Origin: JARRQJ01 sp963761035
Lineage (GTDB): Bacteria > Pseudomonadota > Gammaproteobacteria > DRLM01
Reading direction: 5' to 3'
NCBI GenBank assembly: GCA_963761035.1
Contig: CAVXFH010000002.1
Location: forward strand, 2,108,001 to 2,172,000
Length of the DNA stretch: 64,000 nucleotides
A model generated the notes under the pieces. That model saw only the letters and a program-made list of their open reading frames with translations, made no database searches and was not told the origin of the DNA. Both the position numbers and the translations under genes were made by a program. Below are positions 30,486 through 39,692 of this stretch, piece by piece. Each line of letters starts with the position of its first letter. The first letter of the stretch is position 1.

Positions 30486-31319
30486 ATGACATCGGCGGTG
30501 CACGTTTGGTGGATTGTTCTGAGTAGCGTAGCGGTGCTGAATATCGCCGCCTGGACCGTCTCCGCTGTGTCGCTGGCGCGCCATCGCGATCGCTTTTCCG
30601 CCGCCGATTACCGACGCCGCCGGCTATTGTCGTGGCTTTCAGCCGCCTACGTTGCGGGGTGCGGGTTTCGCTCGTTTCTTCCGAGGATAGATCTGGAACG
30701 CATTTGTCTGGCGGAGTCGTGGTGGTCAAGCATGGTGGTGGGGCGCAGCGTTGCAACCGTGGCTGAACTGTGCTTCATGGCGCAGTGCGCGCTCCTGCTG
30801 CATCAAGTCGGTAGCGCCGCCGGCAATCGATTTACCGTAGTGGTTTCCTTGTTGCTGGTGCCGCTCATCTTTGTCGCCGAAGGCGCGTCGTGGTATGCAA
30901 TCTTGTCGACGAATTATCTCGGGCATTTCGTGGAAAATTCCATCTGGACGTTTTCCGCAGTGCTGTTGCTGGCGAGTTTTGCCTTGCTGTGGCCGCACAG
31001 CAACCGCCGACAGCACCACTTTTTAGCCGCAATGATGGTCTTCGCCCTCGGCTATATCGTGTTTATGACCAATATCGACTTGCCGATGTACTGGTCACGC
31101 TGGAAAACGGAGCTAAGCGCCGGGGTAGTGTACCTGTCATTGAGCCAGGGACTCGCGGATGCCGCGCGGCCGTGTGTGGTTAGCTTCGACTGGGCCGTTT
31201 GGCGCGAGGAAATCCCGTGGATGACGCTATATTTCACCGTGGCAGTCTGGATTAGCATCGCAATTCCCCGTGCACCGGGATGGCAGACGGTTCACTCAGT
31301 CAGATTACGAAACGCCTAG
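30486..31319 (+). CDS. Polytopic membrane protein of unknown function
   Basis: 277 residues with about seven predicted membrane segments: near 6-28, 45-65, 75-100, 110-130, 140-160, 170-195 and 235-255. A Cys-containing loop (AAYVAGCGFRSFLPRIDLERICLAESWW) follows segment 2. I recognise no motif. It is convergent with the patatin gene, with only nine bases between the stops, and lies just inside the island. The start is ATG 30486, with a weak upstream sequence. Confidence 0.55.
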   Translation: MTSAVHVWWIVLSSVAVLNIAAWTVSAVSLARHRDRFSAADYRRRRLLSWLSAAYVAGCGFRSFLPRIDLERICLAESWWSSMVVGRSVATVAELCFMAQCALLLHQVGSAAGNRFTVVVSLLLVPLIFVAEGASWYAILSTNYLGHFVENSIWTFSAVLLLASFALLWPHSNRRQHHFLAAMMVFALGYIVFMTNIDLPMYWSRWKTELSAGVVYLSLSQGLADAARPCVVSFDWAVWREEIPWMTLYFTVAVWISIAIPRAPGWQTVHSVRLRNA

Positions 31320-31328
31320 GGCATCGTC

Positions 31329-32222
31329 CTATGGGGAATTGACGGATGCGCCCGGTTCCCGCCAGCGTGCAATCGCCTTTTCCGCCGCCTCGAAACCGAT
31401 TTGATAACCCTTCAATAAGCTGTCGCGATTGCGGCTGAAGCGGCCGATGGCAAAACGGTAGGGGGGACAGACGTCCACGATACGGACGCCGGGCGGCGGA
31501 CGGCGTATCAGTTCAATGACGTCCTCGTAGCGCTTGACCCGTTCCCGCATGGTCGCGACCAACAAAGGATGCCTTCTCAGTTTCCACCGGATATAGCGAT
31601 GTTCCAAGCCATCCGTCTTGCGGTAGGTATCCGACCGGGAGCGAATGACCATTATCCGTTTCGCGCCCAGGCGTATCGCCTGCCGCACGGGAATGCCGTC
31701 CGCCACCCCGCCGTCGGTCATCATCCGCCCATCGACTTGGGGAAATCCCCTGTAGAAGAGTGGTAATGCAGTCGACGCCTTGACGACCTCGACTAGGTTG
31801 TCAGGGCGTATACTGACATACGCCGCCTTACCCGAGGCAACATCCGTAAGGCCTACGTATAAGGGCTTGCCCCGTCCGAATATCGCCTCGATATCGAATA
31901 CTTCCTCGGAAAATGCCGCGGCCAAGAGCCAATCCAGATCAATCAGGTGCCCGCCCCGAAGAAACCTGCGATAGTTGATAAACTCTTTACACAAGGCAAA
32001 GTTCAGATAGATATCCAGACTCTTCCGCGGCGTTCCGGATAGAAATGCCGCCAGATTGCTGGCGCCGGCGGAAACACCCATATAGAAATCGAAGGGATCG
32101 AAGTTTTCCTGTAAAAACCGGTCAAGCAGCCCCGCCGAGAAAATGCTGCGCATCGCCCCGCCTTCGACGATCAATGCCGTGCCATGTCCTGTCTTGGCTG
32201 CGTGAAAGGAAGATGCGGTCAC
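31329..32222 (-). CDS. Patatin-like phospholipase
   Basis: 297-residue lipid acyl hydrolase. The oxyanion-hole motif EGGAMRSIFSAGLLD is near residue 20, the nucleophile motif GVSAGAS (GxSxG) near 52, and the dyad Asp in DGGVADGIPV near 165. GTG 32222 overlaps the psd stop by three bases (GTGA), which indicates translational coupling; the frame is open further upstream, but those residues are unrelated and lie over psd. The psd neighbour suggests phospholipid turnover. Confidence 0.85.
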   Translation of the reverse strand: MTASSFHAAKTGHGTALIVEGGAMRSIFSAGLLDRFLQENFDPFDFYMGVSAGASNLAAFLSGTPRKSLDIYLNFALCKEFINYRRFLRGGHLIDLDWLLAAAFSEEVFDIEAIFGRGKPLYVGLTDVASGKAAYVSIRPDNLVEVVKASTALPLFYRGFPQVDGRMMTDGGVADGIPVRQAIRLGAKRIMVIRSRSDTYRKTDGLEHRYIRWKLRRHPLLVATMRERVKRYEDVIELIRRPPPGVRIVDVCPPYRFAIGRFSRNRDSLLKGYQIGFEAAEKAIARWREPGASVNSP

Positions 32223-33085
32223 GGCAGATTCAATAAACCCTGTCCCATGCGGATGCAGGACCCTTGTTTCACATCCTCGCGCACCGTGAACCCCGCCGGG
32301 GCGAAGACGATGATGGTCGAGCCATGCTGAAACCATCCCATTTCCTCGCCCTTGCGCAAGCTCGCGTCGCACGCCATGACATTGGGGCCGCGGTGTTTGA
32401 GATGCAGCAGCACGTCCAAAAAATGGAGGCGGATACTCGCGACGAGCACCGCCGCGACCGGCACTAGGGTAATCAAATGACCGGTAGATTCGATCCTGCC
32501 GCGTATCAATGCACGCTCGTTCTTGCAGAACAGCTTCTCGACGCGTTTCAGCGCAATCGGGTTGACGTTCCAGGTGTCGCCGGAGATATACGTCACCTGC
32601 TCGACCCTGCAGTCGTACGGGGCATGGAAGCGGTGATACATATTGGCGGTGATGCGCAGCGTAACGTAGCAGCCGTCGCGATAGATGCCCACCAGTTCGG
32701 GATCGCCGAGTAGATCGAGCAGCGTATAGGGGAAGCCCTTTGCTTGAATGAGTTCGGTGCCTGCGATGCGGCCGCACGTCCCGACGATGGCATCGCAGGG
32801 ACTCACCAGCACCGCGGGGTCTGAATCGATCGGACGGGTTCCCTCTTTAAGTTCCCGAATAAAGCAGTCATGCAGACTGCCGAACTTCGTCTTCTTTGCT
32901 TCGCTCAAATCCAGTTCGGCGAGGAATCGCCACATCCCGATCGAAATATCACGCACCAACGGCTGTTCGATCTGACTGAACCAGCCCATGATTTGCGTCA
33001 AGAGTTGCCGAGGAATGCGGTTGGTCAGCAGAAAATTGACATCCTCCTGGTGGAAGATATTCGATATCAAGCTTCGTATCGTCAT
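32219..33085 (-). CDS. psd: Phosphatidylserine decarboxylase
   Basis: Makes phosphatidylethanolamine at the inner membrane. The 288-residue proenzyme contains conserved blocks SPCDAIVGTCGRI and MYHRFHAPYDCRVEQVTYISGD, and the maturation site HGSTIIVFAP, where the Ser becomes the pyruvoyl group. The family consensus is LGST; here it is QHGST. Motif order and length are normal. It is followed by the overlapping patatin gene and is divergent, 46 bases apart, from the disrupted PLP-enzyme gene. A second psd elsewhere in the genome would make this an island paralogue. Confidence 0.93.
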   Translation of the reverse strand: MTIRSLISNIFHQEDVNFLLTNRIPRQLLTQIMGWFSQIEQPLVRDISIGMWRFLAELDLSEAKKTKFGSLHDCFIRELKEGTRPIDSDPAVLVSPCDAIVGTCGRIAGTELIQAKGFPYTLLDLLGDPELVGIYRDGCYVTLRITANMYHRFHAPYDCRVEQVTYISGDTWNVNPIALKRVEKLFCKNERALIRGRIESTGHLITLVPVAAVLVASIRLHFLDVLLHLKHRGPNVMACDASLRKGEEMGWFQHGSTIIVFAPAGFTVREDVKQGSCIRMGQGLLNLP

Positions 33086-33131
33086 ATAACTGTAATATGC
33101 CTCGGGTTACTCTATTAAATAGAGGAAATTA

Positions 33132-34775
33132 GTGAATAATACTTTTGTCCTGTACGCGCTGGGCGCTGTTGTTGCAATCGTGTCTTTGGCAAAACTAAAG
33201 ACGCGATTTGAGCTTTCCATGGCCAAACATCCCTCGCTTTCCGGACACTCCCGAATGGCGCGGCGTTTTGCCGCGCTCGTCCCTTTTTACGAATACGACG
33301 AAGCTCAGTTCTTTCGCTCCGACGACGCACCCGAGGAAATCGCGGCGCGCCGCCGCGAAGGCTTCATGCGACTCGCCGCTGTGTTTCGCGCGCGCTACCC
33401 GGAAACGGTGAGGCTCACCGCGGAGGTCCAAGACAGCATCTCCGACCTGCAGTTCACCGGCACCTATCGCGTGCCGTTCCAGTACAGCCGCTTCGTCCGC
33501 GAGCACCTCAGGCCGGCTCCTTCGTCCAGTCCTCGTCGGGCGTGACGGTCACCGACCTCGACGGCAATCACTTCTACGATCTGACCGGCTCCTACGGCGT
33601 CAACCTGTTCGGCTACGACTTCTACAAGGAATGCATCGCGCGCGGCGGCGAGCGCGTCGGGGATCTCGGGCCGGTGCTGGGCTCTTTCATCCGGTGGTCG
33701 CCGACAACGTCGAGCGGCTGCGGCGATCTCCGGGCTGGACGAGGTGTCGTTTCACATGTCCGGCACCGAGGCGGTGATGCAGGCGGTGCGGCTGGCGCGC
33801 TATCACACCCGGCGCTCGCATCTGGTGCGCTTCTGCGGCGCCTATCACGGCTGGTGGGGCGACGTGCAGCCGGGCATCGGCAATCCGGTGCCGGCGCACG
33901 AAACCTATACGCTGGCGGACATGATCGGAGGTACGCTGCGCGTGCTGCGCAAGCGCCGCGACATCGCCTGCGTGCTGGTCAATCCGCTGCAGGCGCTGCA
34001 TCCCAACGCCGGCGCCCCCGGCGATTCGTCGCTGGTGGACAGTTCGCGCAGCGCGCATTTCGACCGGCAGGCCTATGCCGAGTGGCTGAAGCAGCTGCGC
34101 GCGGTCTGCACCGAGCGCAACATCGTGCTGATCTTCGACGAGGTGTTCGTCGGCTTCCGGCTGGCGCCGGCGGCGCGCAGGAATATTTCGGCGTGCGCGC
34201 CGACATGGTGACCTATGGCAAGACGCTGGGCGGCGGGCTGCCGGTCGGCGTGGTGTGCGGCCGCAAGGACCTGATGCGGCGCTTCCGGGACGATCGCCCG
34301 GCCGACATCTGCTTCGCGCGCGGCACCTTCAATTCGCATCCCTATGTCATGGCGGCGATGAACGAATTCCTGCACCGGCTCGACACCCCGGAGATCCGCG
34401 CCTTGTACCGCAATCTCGATGAAGGCTGGAACGAGCGGGCGCAAGAACTCAACGGACGCTTGCAGAGCAGGACTGCCGGTGCAGGTGGCCAACCTCTCTT
34501 CGATCTGGACGGTGTGCTATACACAGCCGTCGCGCTACAACTGGATGCTGCAATATTACCTGCGCGCCGAGGGGCTGGCGCTGAGCTGGGTCGGAACCGG
34601 CCGCCTGATCTTCAGCCTGAACTACACCGACTGCGATTTCGCCGCGGTCGCGGAACGCTTCGTGGCCGCGGCGCAGGCCATGAAGCAGGACGGCTGGTGG
34701 TGGAAGGATGTGGCCTTCAGCAACAAATCCATCAAACGCCGTATCCTGCGTGAGCTGATCGCGCACCGTTGCTGA
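33132..34775 (+). pseudogene. Class III aminotransferase / glutamate-1-semialdehyde aminomutase-like protein, multiply frameshifted
   Basis: The GTG start (AGAGGA upstream) gives a membrane helix (about 4-20) and then a PLP-dependent class III fold split over several frames. The order is ISDLQFTGTYRVPFQYSRF, then VTVTDLDGNHFYDLTGSYGVNLFG, FHMSGTEAVMQAVRLAR, FCGAYHGWWGDVQPG, IVLIFDEVFVGFRLAP, and the PLP-lysine segment MVTYGKTLGGGLPVG. The final part is YNWMLQYYLRAEGLALSWVGTGRLIFSLNYTD. Frame changes fall near 33510, 33687, 33723, 34175 and 34465; most look like single missing bases in G/C or T runs. Base composition is clearly richer in G+C than in neighbouring genes. The substrate is unknown. 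Confidence 0.78.
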
Positions 34776-34834
34776 CCGCCGTCTTATAAGACTCTCGCAC
34801 GCGTAGGCACGAGCCTCTCCTTCTTGTATGCCAT

Positions 34835-35457
34835 TTAACCGCGAACGCTGTCTTTTGACTCCATCGGGTCGATCAGTTCGCCTCGCAGCAGATACAGTGG
34901 CGCCTTGTAGTAGAGCTTCACGTCGTGGAAAGGGTCCGTGAGGATTTTCGTTAGCCACACAAGGCCGGTCTGCACGTCCTTGAAGAAGAACAGGTGGACG
35001 GTGCGGAACAACAGCCCGCCGACCCCGAGCGCGAGCCAGATCAATCCGACATTGTGCAAGAATTCGGCCGGCGTGTTGCTCTCCGTGAATATGCCGAACA
35101 GGGTGGGATCGAAATAGAGCACCAACGGCGACAGCGCCCAGATTGTCAACAGCACGATCTTGCGTTTAAGGTTGTAGCCGACCTTGATCTCTTCTTTATA
35201 TTCGTGGGTGGCATGGTTTACGTCGTCGTAGCCCTTCGGCTCGAAAAAGAAATGGCCGGTCTGCCGGGTGGTCATCGCGACCAGCCAGCCGACCAGCGCG
35301 GCGGCGGCCGGATCGATAAGAGCAGCACGTAGGCGAACAGGAAACTCAATGCGCTCACAAAATGCAGCGATTGGTTGATGCGGCTGTGATGGTAGTAGCG
35401 ATGGTCATCCCAGCGTTGGACTTCGAGAGCTTGAAGAAAATTGCACATATATTTCAC
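34835..35457 (-). pseudogene. His-rich membrane protein, frameshifted
   Basis: The first part (from ATG 35457) reads MKYMCNFLQALEVQRWDDHRYYHHSRINQSLHF plus a membrane helix. Near 35318 the frame moves, and the sequence continues LIDPAAAALVGWLVAMTTRQTGHFFFEPKGYDD into a second part ending at 34835. Together these give about 207 residues with four membrane segments and conserved-looking histidines (RYYHHSRIN, TGHFFFEP, NHATHE). They recall di-iron or Mpo1/DUF962-type lipid oxygenases, but I cannot assign the family. One missing base explains the break. The tail, KLYYKAPLYLLRGELIDPM, is close to the shared strand end of the lipid gene group. Confidence 0.6.
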
Positions 35458-35505
35458 CTTTTGATTTTAATGGATACCGAGCGATAGCCGTCATCGTTAC
35501 CTCTT

Positions 35506-36679
35506 TCAGCAACAATGGCATGTTACCCACCGTGTTAAGCCAAGTGTCTTATTGCATTCCAGCCCTTCCAAACCCTTTTTAATTTTGAGTCTCTTCGACT
35601 GCCACGCGGGACCGAGGAACGAGAGTTGCCTTGTTTCGCTTGGCCTACTGTACTCTTTAAGTTCAATGGCTTGCGCAGGCGATGCTCGATTGTCCACCAA
35701 GTGTGCAGCGAAACTTTCCGTCGCCTGTTGCCAGGAATGCGCCAAGGCAGAGTCACGGCATATCCGGCCATCCAATCGCAAGGCGGAGAGCGCCGCCTGT
35801 CTCAAATTGTCGCCCAGCACCCCGGTCTCACCGTTGCGGACTACGTCTATGGGGCCGGTCACCGGAAAAGCCGCCACCGGCACGCCGCAGGCCATGGCTT
35901 CCAACATCACCAGGCCGAAGGTGTCGGTGCGGCTGGGAAAGACGAACACGTCCGCCGCCGCCAAATGATCCGCCAGTTCACGGCCCTGTCTAAATCCCGT
36001 AAAGCGCGCCTCGGGATATTTGCGGCGCAACATATCCAGGTCCGGCCCGTCGCCGACCACGTATTTGGTGCCGGGAAGATCCAAAGAAAGAAACGCCTCA
36101 CGTTCTTCCCACTGCAACCCGGCCCATGAACATGGATATTGGCCGAGGTGCCTGAATGAAGGCCTTATCACCGGGTTGGAACAAGTCGGTATCCACGCCG
36201 CGCGGCCAGACGACCACATTGCGAAAGCGCCACCGCTTCAGCTCGCGGCGCTGCGACGGTGTGGGAACCATGGTGCGCACCGCCGCGGCATGAAATTCGC
36301 GGAGCACCGCATAGGTCCAACTGATCGGTACCGGGGCTCGCAACTTGACATATTGAGGAAACTGGGTGTGATAAGAAGTGGTGAAGGCCAGACGACGCTT
36401 CTTGCAATAACTCCGCGCCGCCCAACCCAAGGGTCCTTCCGTAGCGATATGCACGGCATGCGGCGTGAATTCATCCAGTAGGCGGCACAGCTTACCATCG
36501 GGATTCATCGCAAGGCGGATGGTAGGATAGGTGGGACAGGGCACGGTGAGAAAATATTCCGGCGTCACGAACAGCACCTCATGCCCTATGGCGGCCAGGG
36601 CCTCTCCGGTTTTACCCAGGGTGGTGACGACGCCGTTGATCTGTGGACGCCAGGCGTCGCTGACGATGGCGACCCTCAC
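35506..36679 (-). pseudogene. Family 4 glycosyltransferase paired with PlcP (Agt-like), frameshifted
   Basis: GTG 36679 overlaps the plcP stop (GTGA). The protein begins VRVAIVSDAWRPQINGVVTT with a GT-B N-terminal domain (PCPTYPTIRLA, FTTSYHTQFPQYVKLRAPVP). Near 36112 the frame changes after SMFMGRVAV, and the C-terminal domain continues as FLSLDLPGTKYVVGDGPD and TDTFGLVMLEAMACGVPVAAFPVTGP, the donor-binding signature of GT4. The reading suggests one or two missing bases. The last 60 residues (from about DNRASP) look unlike the family and may be read-through. The family and neighbour suggest glycosylation of diacylglycerol. Confidence 0.75.
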
Positions 36680-37498
36680 GCAACCCTGCCTCGTACCGCG
36701 ACTTGAGCTTCGAGATCCAGTTCGTCTTTCATGAAATAGCTGCTGGTCGGTCCAATGGAGTAATTGCAAGGCCCCGTCGAAGTGTTCCACCAGGGCGGTG
36801 CAGCTCTCCACCCAGTCACCGTCGTTGCAATATAGAATGCCCTCGATGGCGGCGATCTCCGCGCGATGGATATGACCGCACACCAGACCGTCGACTTTGT
36901 GTTTACGGGCCTCATGGGTGATGGCGCGTTCGAAATTGCTGATGTATTTGACCGCGTTCTTGACCTTGTGCTTGAGATAGGCGGCCAGGGACCAATAGGG
37001 GAACCCCACCTTGCAACGCATCCAATTGATAAGCCGATTGAACTCGAGCAACCAATCGTAGGACCAGTTCCCTATGATGGCCAGGAGCTTGCTGCACTTG
37101 ACCACGCTGTCGAAGGCGTCGCCGTGCAGAATGAGTAGTCGCCGCCCATCCTCAGTGGTATGAACGACCTCGTTGCGAATTTGTACGTTACCGAAACTCA
37201 TGCCGTCGTAGTCCCGCAACAGCTCGTCGTGATTGCCCGGTATGTAAGTGACCTTGGTGCCATGCTTGGCTTTACCCAATATAGTGCGAATCACGTTATT
37301 GTGCGTCTGCGGCCAGTAAAGGCCGCGCCGCATGTTCCATATATCGATAATATCCCCTACCAGATAGAGATACTCCGATTCGGTGGATTTGAGGAAGTCG
37401 AGCAGATATTCGGCGCGACAACCCTTGAATCCCAGGTGAACATCGGATATCCATATCGCTCGAAATTTTTTCGGCCGAAGATGATGGATTGACTTCAT
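36676..37498 (-). CDS. plcP: PlcP-like calcineurin-type phosphoesterase (phospholipase C; often labelled UDP-2,3-diacylglucosamine hydrolase)
   Basis: Metallophosphoesterase motifs in order: WISDVHLGFKGCRAEYLLDFL, YLVGDIIDIW, YIPGNHDELLRDY, LHGDAFDSVV, GHIHRAEI and NDGDWVESCTALVEHFDGALQLLHW. The last block and the YWPQTHNNVI segment are characteristic of the PlcP branch of COG2908, which removes headgroups from phospholipids under phosphate stress, rather than of true LpxH. Uninterrupted, the frame from 37498 runs on into the glycosyltransferase to 36098. A +1 change near 36740 gives instead YFMKDELDLEAQVAVRGRVA and a stop at 36676-36678, exactly overlapping the glycosyltransferase GTG. I therefore prefer two genes with one indel over a true fusion. 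Confidence 0.78.
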
Positions 37499-37816
37499 AA
37501 CCCGATTACTACCTTATTAGCCAACGCTACTATCAACCCGGCCTGTTACAAATTAATAAAATTTAGATGATCATCTCGTGACATTTGCATCCCTGCTCAA
37601 AAATTAAATTCTCGGCAATTGATAATTTGCGGCGCCTATTGCAACTGAAATCGGCGGCTGTCACGGCTTTGCAATATGTGTTTGCTAGTTTGTTCACGAT
37701 ATAGTGCGGAGGATTTTTTCTCCCCAAAACGCTGTGTTTTAAGCGCGACCGATCAATGTCAAGGACCCGGATGACGACAGTTTTTCAAGATCGCCGCCAA
37801 GGTTTACTTAAACCCG
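37499..37816. promoter_or_regulatory. Divergent intergenic region between plcP and the second glycosyltransferase
   Basis: 318 AT-rich bases serving as 5' region for both directions. On the plcP strand, 37584-37567 reads ATGTCAC-GAGA-TGATCAT, an imperfect match to a Pho box (two CTGTCAT-like 7-mers four bases apart), 69 bases before plcP. The second half-site matches poorly, so this is a weak candidate. No hairpin or RNA gene is seen. Confidence 0.35.
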
Positions 37817-38947
37817 ATGCGTCTCGTTGACACCACTATGTTCTTCGCCGGCGAAAGCGGCGGCGTGAAGCGTTACCTGCTCGCTAAACACGAGTGGCTG
37901 GCCGGCAATAAGAACATATGCCATACCTTGTTGGTGCCCGGAAGCGATGACCGGGACGACGGTGACGGTATCTTGACCTTGGCCAGACCCGCCCTTCCCT
38001 TCGGCAACGGTTATCGCCTGCCGCTGGACATGGTTCGCTGGCGGCGCCGTCTCGATTCGCTGGCGCCGGACCTGATCGAAGTGGGCGACCCCTATCAATT
38101 GGCCTGGGCGGCGCTCAAGGTCGGGCGAGCGCGGGATGTGCCCGTCGTAGGCTTCTATCATTCCGATTTGGTGCGGTTGACCGGCTCGCGGCTGGGTGTC
38201 TGGTCGGAGGCGGTCATCGGGCGTTACGTCGTTGACCTTTATAAGCGCTTCGATCTGGTGCTCGCCCCCAGCCGCATCCTGATGGCGCGTCTTCAGGCTT
38301 TGGGCGTCCCTCGCGTCGCCTTGCAACCGCTAGGTGTGGACACCGCCCGGTTTCATCCCGGGCGACGTGACCCTAACCTGCGCCGCAGTATGGGATTGCG
38401 CGACGATACCCGCCTTCTGATCTTCGCCGGCCGTTTCGCCAGAGAAAAAAATATCCCCGTGTTGCTTGAAACTCTGCAATGGTTGGGTTACGGCTATCAC
38501 CTGCTGCTCGTGGGCGGCGGCGCTCGGATGCCGTCGGCGGCCAATGTCACGTGTATTCCATATGTCAGTTCCGTAGAGTGCCTAGCGAGGCTCATGGCCA
38601 GTTGCGACGCCTTTATTCACGCCGGCGATCAGGAAACCTTCGGCTTGGTGGTATTGGAGGCCATGGCCTGCGGCGTGCCGGTGGTGGGTGTCGCCGCGGG
38701 CGGCGTCGGCGAGCTGGTGGATGTCACGGTAGGCATGTTGGCGCATCGCCGTCATCCCCGGCTGCTGGCGCACGCCGTTTCCGCCTTATTCGAACGAAAT
38801 CTAGATAGCGTGGGACGGCGCTGCCGCGAACGGGTGGAAAGCCATTACAGTTGGAACCGCGTGCTGCCTTCATTAATGGAACACTATCGTCGCCTGACGG
38901 GCATCACCGTACCCGTGATGGAAATGCCGCTGCATGCCTCGGGCTGA
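37817..38947 (+). CDS. Family 4 glycosyltransferase
   Basis: 376-residue GT-B enzyme. The N-terminal domain begins MRLVDTTMFFAGESGGVKRYLLAK, with GFYHSDLVRL and APSRILMARL. The C-terminal domain has IFAGRFAREKNIPVLLETL and DQETFGLVVLEAMACGVPVVGVAAGG, the GT4 donor-binding signature with the conserved E-x7-E. It is intact, in contrast to the glycosyltransferase next to plcP. Its stop overlaps the following gene by 14 bases. The acceptor is unknown; glycolipid or surface polysaccharide synthesis fits the neighbours. Confidence 0.87.
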   Translation: MRLVDTTMFFAGESGGVKRYLLAKHEWLAGNKNICHTLLVPGSDDRDDGDGILTLARPALPFGNGYRLPLDMVRWRRRLDSLAPDLIEVGDPYQLAWAALKVGRARDVPVVGFYHSDLVRLTGSRLGVWSEAVIGRYVVDLYKRFDLVLAPSRILMARLQALGVPRVALQPLGVDTARFHPGRRDPNLRRSMGLRDDTRLLIFAGRFAREKNIPVLLETLQWLGYGYHLLLVGGGARMPSAANVTCIPYVSSVECLARLMASCDAFIHAGDQETFGLVVLEAMACGVPVVGVAAGGVGELVDVTVGMLAHRRHPRLLAHAVSALFERNLDSVGRRCRERVESHYSWNRVLPSLMEHYRRLTGITVPVMEMPLHASG

Positions 38948-39692
38948 AGCGACAACCGCGTTATGCGTCTCCCTGCACGACGTTTCACCCGCCACCTGGC
39001 CGGAATGCGCGCGCCTGCTGTCCATGCTCGATACCTTGGGCCCGATGCCTGTGACCTTATTGGTGGTGCCGGATTATCACCGGCGCGGCCGCATCGATCA
39101 TGACAGCCAATTTTTACGCGCCATGGAACGGCGGCTGGCCGCTGGCGATGAAGTCGCATTGCACGGCTATTACCATCTGGACGACGGCGCGCCGCCCCGC
39201 GGGCCGGCGGCATGGTTGCAACGGAAAATATATACCGCGGGAGAAGGCGAGTTCGCCGCATTGAGCAATACGGAAGCCGGCAATCGGCTGGAACAAGGAC
39301 TGGCGCTGATGCAGCGTCTCGGTTGGCCCGTGTACGGCTTCGTCGCCCCAGCCTGGTTGCTGAGCAGCGGTTCATGCGCCGCCCTGTCGCAGCTGCCCTT
39401 TTCCTATACTACGACCTTGCGCGCCATCCACCGCTTGTCCGATAGGCGGAGAATCGCTTCACCCAGCCTCGCGTACAGCGTGCGCGGTCCGCTGCGACGT
39501 CTCGTGTCACGTTCATGGAACACTTGGCTGTTTGCGCAACTCCGGCATCGCGAGACACCGCTGCGCCTGGGATTGCATCCGGCCGATGTCCGCCACCAGT
39601 CAGTAGTTCGCCATTGGCAAGAAATCATAGAATTAGCCTTGCAGTACCGACGCCCCATGACTAAGCAGCATTGGATAGAGACTTCGGCATGA
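38934..39692 (+). CDS. DUF2334 / polysaccharide deacetylase-like protein
   Basis: 252 residues with the NodB-like fold of DUF2334. Visible elements are LCVSLHDVSPATWPECARLL (HD pair near the N terminus), VALHGYYH (the H-x3-H type metal site), and GFVAPAWLLS. A final LRLGLHPADVRH carries another His. A deacetylase activity on a glycan or glycolipid is possible. It overlaps the preceding glycosyltransferase and, by four bases, the following membrane gene, making one operon. Confidence 0.82.
   Translation: MPRAEATTALCVSLHDVSPATWPECARLLSMLDTLGPMPVTLLVVPDYHRRGRIDHDSQFLRAMERRLAAGDEVALHGYYHLDDGAPPRGPAAWLQRKIYTAGEGEFAALSNTEAGNRLEQGLALMQRLGWPVYGFVAPAWLLSSGSCAALSQLPFSYTTTLRAIHRLSDRRRIASPSLAYSVRGPLRRLVSRSWNTWLFAQLRHRETPLRLGLHPADVRHQSVVRHWQEIIELALQYRRPMTKQHWIETSA

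Noticed and set aside
36098..37498. Apparent phosphoesterase-glycosyltransferase fusion protein of 466 residues
   Set aside because: The alternative frame of the phosphoesterase stops exactly on the GTG of the glycosyltransferase (GTGA), the arrangement of two coupled genes. One indel near 36740 explains the apparent fusion.
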